NCBI RefSeq assembly: GCF_040802235.1 | Contig: NC_133164.1 | Coordinates: 109,696,302-109,760,301, forward strand | Direction: 5' to 3' | Origin: Manis javanica | Lineage: Eukaryota > Chordata > Mammalia > Pholidota > Manidae | Length of the DNA stretch: 64,000 bases | Shown here: one piece after another, positions 59,441-64,000 of the stretch | How positions within the stretch are numbered: position 1 is the stretch's first letter | Layout: each line of letters begins with the position of its first letter | Position numbers and translations under genes: made by a program | The notes under the pieces: generated by a model | Database searches by the model: none | Told to the model about the DNA's origin: nothing | What the model saw: the letters and a program-made list of their open reading frames with translations, nothing else

Positions 59441-62060
59441 TAAAATCGTATTTCTTTGAACCTATGAATCTGGTGTTAAACTCTGCAAGAGGGAGATACT
59501 TTTCCAGGGAAATTTCTTCTTTTCAAACAATGTTTTTCACATAATGATAAAAAACATTAAAAATGGAATTATTTGTTTTTGAATATCAAGACCTTGATGC
59601 AAAAGTAGGTACCAACCCTTCTACCTTCCTGAAGATTCATTGGTGTAGCTTTTCCAAAGAGGTGCTGTTTATTAATGTAATGATTCCCTTTGAGATGTTC
59701 AGAATGAGTTCAGGGGTATTCATAGCCACATAGAGCTGTTGGCCAATCCTTTTTTAGGACAATATTACATTCTTGGGCTTTTAATTCTGATTGTAATCCA
59801 AGTAAGCTGGAGTGTCTTGTTACTTTTTTTTTTCATAAAGAGTATATACTTTTTAAGTAATTATATAACTGAGAATGCCTCCCTACAGGAAAAACCACCT
59901 GAACTGCATAAATTCTAGTATTACAACTGTGGTATCAGTTTTACTCTTAATTTCCTCCAGTGCCATATATTTCTCCTTTTCCTGCAAGTTTTTTAATCTT
60001 TCTCATTTCTTAATTTTTTTTTACTACATATTGTTATTTATAGAGTTCTGTTTTCTTCTTAATCATTTTCTATTCCTGTTTCATAGAAGCCATCCCTTTT
60101 TGCATCATATTGAGATGCCAAATGATTCTTTACAATGTTCTCTAAGTTCCTGTAAGATATTTTTAGGTGAATTTCTTCTCATTTCAGATGATGGTCTCTT
60201 TTTCTGTTTTCTAATAGTTTTCATCTGTTTCCTTTTGTCCTCTTGACCCACTGTCAAATGAGAAAGACCCAGTCAGGCCTGATGTTGTCAATAGAAAGGG
60301 TGTCTGTTTTCCTTACAACCTCCTTTGATGTTAGTGTACTCACCTCTCAGACCTGCACTAAATTGCTAATCGATATACATAACCCAGCTCCTAACCAGCT
60401 TTCTTGGAATTTGGCCCTACTGAACTGGCATGAATTCATCTCATACATCTGTTCCCAGGTTGCTGACAAGCTGATCAAATGGAATATGTGCATCAATCCC
60501 CAATAATCCCAAAGCCGCCTCTTGTCCTTACACTCACCTAGAGTGTTCTTCGGAATCTGTACCTCCCAGGGTGTGATCTACCACTGCTGGTATCCCTCTT
60601 CCACCCCACGCCATTTTTTTTGCCCAGTTGTTTTCTGAGAGTTGCATTTTTCAATTAGTAGATAGCAGGGAGTGGACAGCACTCTGGCTGTTTCAAAAGG
60701 CATCAGCTGTCAAATTGAGTGATGGCTACTGCATTTGAATTTCTGAACAGCTGGAGAACTCAAGTGTTAGTTTTTTCAGTCCAGGTGTTATTTTTCAACC
60801 CAATTCCATTGTTCTTGTGTTTAGGTGAAAATTTCACAGAAAGGCTGTCATGCAGATTGACTGCAATCCTAGTTTTCAGTTTGGTGAGTTATCTTTAATT
60901 CTAGGATTTTGAGATGATTTTGGTGCAAAGTCAGGGGAGGCTGTACCAGGCTCTCTTGGCCATTTAAAACCAGACGTTTCTGTCCAGAATTAAGTATTTG
61001 TTTCAGCAACTTACAACCTTTGGATAGCTTGCAGGAATGCAGCCATGCCGCAGCCCTGTCTTTGCCAGGCTTCTTCAGAGGCAGAATAGATGATCAGGAA
61101 TTGTGATTTCATAGGCTGAGTGCCCCAAAAGATTTATTCTAATAGACAAGTGGAAATAAATGCCCCACTAGGCTAGAAGTGAGGGCATCTGGACACTCAG
61201 GGGACTGTCTCTGACTAGTCTTTGTCAGTGCTGAGCAAATCATGGCACCTGTAAGAGCCTCAAACTCCTGATATCTAAAACACAGGATTGGACCATGGTC
61301 TCTGAAGTCCTGCTGTTCTAGGACTCGGAAGTTTTACCAGCTGGCCTGGAACATCTCCTAGTAGAAACCCATTCCTTGGGGCTCCCCTTTTGCTCTCAGA
61401 GTTTCTACTGGAAGGAAAGCAGAGGTAGAAGACACATCACACTGGGTGTGCAAGCTCCAGCGTCAGGTAGGATGTGCTGGGCAGGGACAGCTGGAGTGAG
61501 CAGCAGGAGATGCAGAGGTCTGGCGCCCTCTTCTGGGAATTTAGCCCTCTGGGGCCATCTTGTGCCTCTTTCAGGCCCTGCCTCCACATAAGCAAGTTGT
61601 CATGCATCCAAGGACTCCCATTTCCTAAGTCCCCTTCACTGTCTTTATACTGAAGGTAAAAATAGGGAGAGGAAATAAACCTTGTTTTCTTCAGAGAATA
61701 TCTTTGAGGCAGAGAACTGAGAGTAGTGGCTGGCTACCTGCCTTTCATGTGACAATGAATGGGCACTGGGGAGGTGATGTAAAACTCGTCATGACCAACC
61801 TGCTTATTACCCTTCCAACACCCAAGTGAAGGTATAGGTGGGGGTATAGAGGAAGAGGAGAGATTTATCATATATCACCCCATGTCTCCCAAATGAGAGG
61901 AAGAGAGTACTGCAAAGATACCCCAATGGACAGAAATCTGCTCCATGTCCAAAAGCCTAGTATGAGGCTCAGGCATTCAAGGTCAGAGCTGAGCCTCCTG
62001 GGGCTACCAGCATCTCTGCACTTTGGAAATGACCCCCTTCCACCGTCTCCAGAATGAGGG
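59441..62060. other. Unassigned intron sequence
   Basis: No gene or confidently named repeat is recognised. T-rich to 60250, then mixed composition. ORFs are short and unsupported. Confidence 0.4.
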
Positions 62061-62062
62061 TG

Positions 62063-62065
<3 letters not shown>

Positions 62066-62158
<93 letters not shown>

Positions 62159-62170
62159 CACGCGCGCACG
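62066..62170. repeat. (TG)n-(CG/CA)n alternating purine-pyrimidine tract
   Basis: About 43 uninterrupted TG units (62067-62152) pass directly into CGCGCGCACGCGCGCACG. Purine-pyrimidine alternation is unbroken for 105 bp, the composition most prone to form left-handed Z-DNA. The His-Thr and Cys-Val open frames across it are artefacts. Confidence 0.95.
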
Positions 62171-63885
62171 AGTGCACGGCCCCACGCTCTCCCGTCTCTT
62201 CTCCCTCCTCCTCCCACATGCCCCCATCATATTTGCTCCAATAAGTTAGACAGTAACTCTCTCCCTGGCACACAGATTGTTCAACCTGGAGTGCCTTGGC
62301 TGGCCAGAATAATTTGCCAAGTGGTTTAGAGGTTTACTCCTGCCAGGGCTTTGCCTGCACTCCCAGTGAGAAGGTAGTAAAGGACCCAACAACCAAGAGT
62401 AACTCCAAGTCCATCTGTGCTGTGCATCCTCCCTACATCTGTGCTTGACATCCTGAATGGATGTTGGTCTAGATGTCACTGGCTCCACTGCCTGAATGGA
62501 TTGGCATCTGGTCCACGAGGAAAGCCAGCCCCCAACCCAGAGACAAAGCCATTAAGTGTCCCCTCTGACTCAGGCCCGGGACATGGAAGAAACAAATGAA
62601 GTTCAGAGTTCTGGCTCCATGGGCCAAGGCGCCCTTCAGTAATAAGGTCAGCATCACAGAGAGGCAAGGACAGCCGCAGGGCATCTAACTGCAAACTGCT
62701 GCGAAATTTTAGCACAAGATAACCAAATAATGATTTGAAAAGATGGGGTCCCTTGCAGTCCCTCTGCATTCTGGCCTTCCCACCTCCCAGCAGGGTAATC
62801 AGCGCTCCTGCCACCCTCTGGCCCCCAGGGGCCAATGCTTAGAGCCTGAGCCCCAAGTTTTGTGTGTCAGACCCCTTCCTTCCATGTCCCTTTAGCAGTA
62901 TGCCAGCACCTATCCCTTTGCTGGCTCTAGAAACCTGCATTGCTAAGATTTACAGCATTGATGGCTTCCTGAACATTAAATATGTACTATCCAGAGTATA
63001 TAACTCTACTATTGCTTCCCCATTTGAATGCAAGGGATCCTGTTATTATTTTAAAAGCTCTTGAATATGCAAATTAGTTCTGGAGGAAGGGGACTTTTCT
63101 AGACACTGTTACTTCTCCTGTGGGCTTGCTACTCTGTCAGTACCAAAGGGCCACTTTCCATAGCAGGGAAGTAAAGGGAGTTTTTTTCCCTTCTTCTTAC
63201 CTCAAAACCCCAAAGGTTTCTCAAACAAGGCTGGAGATACAAATATAAAGTTTTGTAATTGATTTTCCAGCACCACCCAGGTGATTGCCTCAGCTGATCT
63301 TTCTGACATAACTCCAGATCATGTGTGTGCCCTCCTTGCTGGAGAAGATCCCTCTCCCACTTTGCACAGCCCTTGAAAGAGGGCAGCTTCAGCTCTACAG
63401 CTGGAAGATGGAACTGATTCTCCCTAGGCATCATTTTCAAACCCATATACTTTCAAGCCCATATACTGATGAATGCACACCCCAGGACTCCCTTCCCTAC
63501 CCCACCCTGTGCCCTGGCAAGATCACATTGAACTATTCGGGAAGGTATTTACTGAATGCAAGGAGAATAGAGCACTTCTGCATTATTTATTAGGGGCTAA
63601 CAATACTCATCGTATGTAGAATGTATTTGGACATAAATTAGTGATGTTAGGAAACACCAAAACCTATTAGGATCTCTGACATATATAAATATACATCACA
63701 GTCTTATCTTTCCTATTAGACTGGGAATTGGCTCTGAGACTGCACAATGAAAACAACTGTCTTTAACTTTTTGTTTGCCGTTAGCCCTCTGGGTAGTTCA
63801 TCTACCATTGAGTAAGTCTTGGAAAATCATTTCAAATGAGGAATTCTTGACCTCACCTTCTTATACATGTTTTCTTCTTTTTCTG
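62171..63885. other. Unassigned intron sequence
   Basis: No gene, CpG island or named repeat is recognised. Several short ORFs have no recognisable product. Confidence 0.4.
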
Positions 63886-63889
63886 TGCA

Positions 63890-64000
63890 GAGGCTATTTA
63901 CACTTACTGTGCACCTACTGTGTGCCAAGCATTACAGCTAACAAACTGATATCCAGAGTGTTGGGCATTAGTAACCCCATTGTATAGATGAAGAAACGGA
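63890..64000 (-). repeat. MIR or L2-related fragment, antisense, cut by window end
   Basis: 'acttactgtgcacctactgtgtgccaagcattacag' followed by 'taaccccattgtatagatgaagaaacgga' is the start of a reverse-complemented MIR. It runs off the right end. Confidence 0.6.

Larger units (their letters stand above)
34592..64000 (+). other. ONECUT2: ONECUT2 intron 1, left part
   Basis: From the donor to the window end no sequence encoding the ONECUT homeodomain (QKKSRLVFTDLQRRT-like) or the CKRKEQE linker is present in any frame, so exon 2 lies further right. The intron is therefore at least 29.4 kb. Its first 11 kb are repeat-poor and contain CpG islands. The remainder holds ordinary old repeats listed separately. 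Open frames within it are short and unsupported. Confidence 0.8.

Noticed and set aside
61868-62329. His-Thr and Cys-Val repeat frames of 73-120 codons
   Set aside because: They are translations of the (TG)n tract at 62066-62170.
34592-64000. ONECUT2 exon 2 (homeodomain) within the window
   Set aside because: No frame contains the CKRKEQE linker or the homeodomain core, so the exon is further right.
1-64000. A CRISPR array, operon, phage or other prokaryote-type system
   Set aside because: Repeat content, CpG islands, a spliced vertebrate transcription-factor exon and absence of dense ORFs all show mammalian nuclear DNA. The only regular repeat array (31850-32106) has simple TG spacers.

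Overview
The window is a piece of a placental-mammal chromosome: one recognisable protein-coding exon, several CpG-rich islands, and a background of old interspersed repeats (L1, L2, CR1/L3, MIR, ERVL and MaLR LTRs). I see no bacterial, plasmid or phage gene, no CRISPR array and no tRNA or rRNA gene. I recognise no Alu, rodent B1/B2, ruminant Bov-tA or carnivore tRNA-SINE, so a non-primate, non-rodent placental is more likely. The species cannot be fixed from sequence reading alone.

The gene is ONECUT2 (OC-2), on the plus strand. Exon 1 encodes the poly-Gly, poly-Ala and poly-His bearing N-terminal half and almost all of the CUT domain (33367-34591), and ends in a consensus splice donor. The exon with the homeodomain is not in the window, so everything from 34592 to the right end is read as intron 1. 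The promoter is a GC-box/CCAAT CpG island without a TATA box. The leader holds two small upstream ORFs, one of which abuts the start codon.

Layout: 1-4.6 kb, L2 and MIR fragments and a decayed ERVL provirus 3' half with an LTR16-type LTR. 4.6-7 kb, MIR fragments in unassigned sequence. 7-18.8 kb, dense nested repeats (minus-strand L1 split by an MLT2 LTR; plus-strand L1 copies split by a minus-strand MLT2 LTR and a younger 5'-truncated L1; L2 split by an LTR). 19-21.7 kb, a MIR with a small L1-type insertion, a long CR1/L3 relic and a microsatellite. 21.7-25.1 kb, unassigned AT-rich sequence. 25.2-28.4 kb, two CpG islands upstream of the gene. 28.4-32.4 kb, promoter-distal sequence with a TATA-like site and an unusual compound minisatellite. 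32.4-34.6 kb, ONECUT2 promoter and exon 1. 34.6-46 kb, repeat-poor intron with three more CpG islands and clusters of ONECUT/FOX/HNF4-like motifs. 46-64 kb, L2, MIR, MaLR LTR and L1 fragments, a homeodomain-motif-rich block near 54.8 kb, and a 105-bp perfectly alternating purine-pyrimidine tract near 62.1 kb.

The regulatory picture is inferred: an ONECUT2 promoter inside a cluster of CpG islands, typical of Polycomb-controlled developmental transcription factors, with intron blocks carrying the gene's own binding motif (ATTGAT/ATCAAT) that could support autoregulation. I found no convincing new multi-gene system. The most worthwhile leads are the translation-start arrangement of ONECUT2, the intronic motif clusters, and the compound minisatellite 1.3 kb upstream of the start codon.
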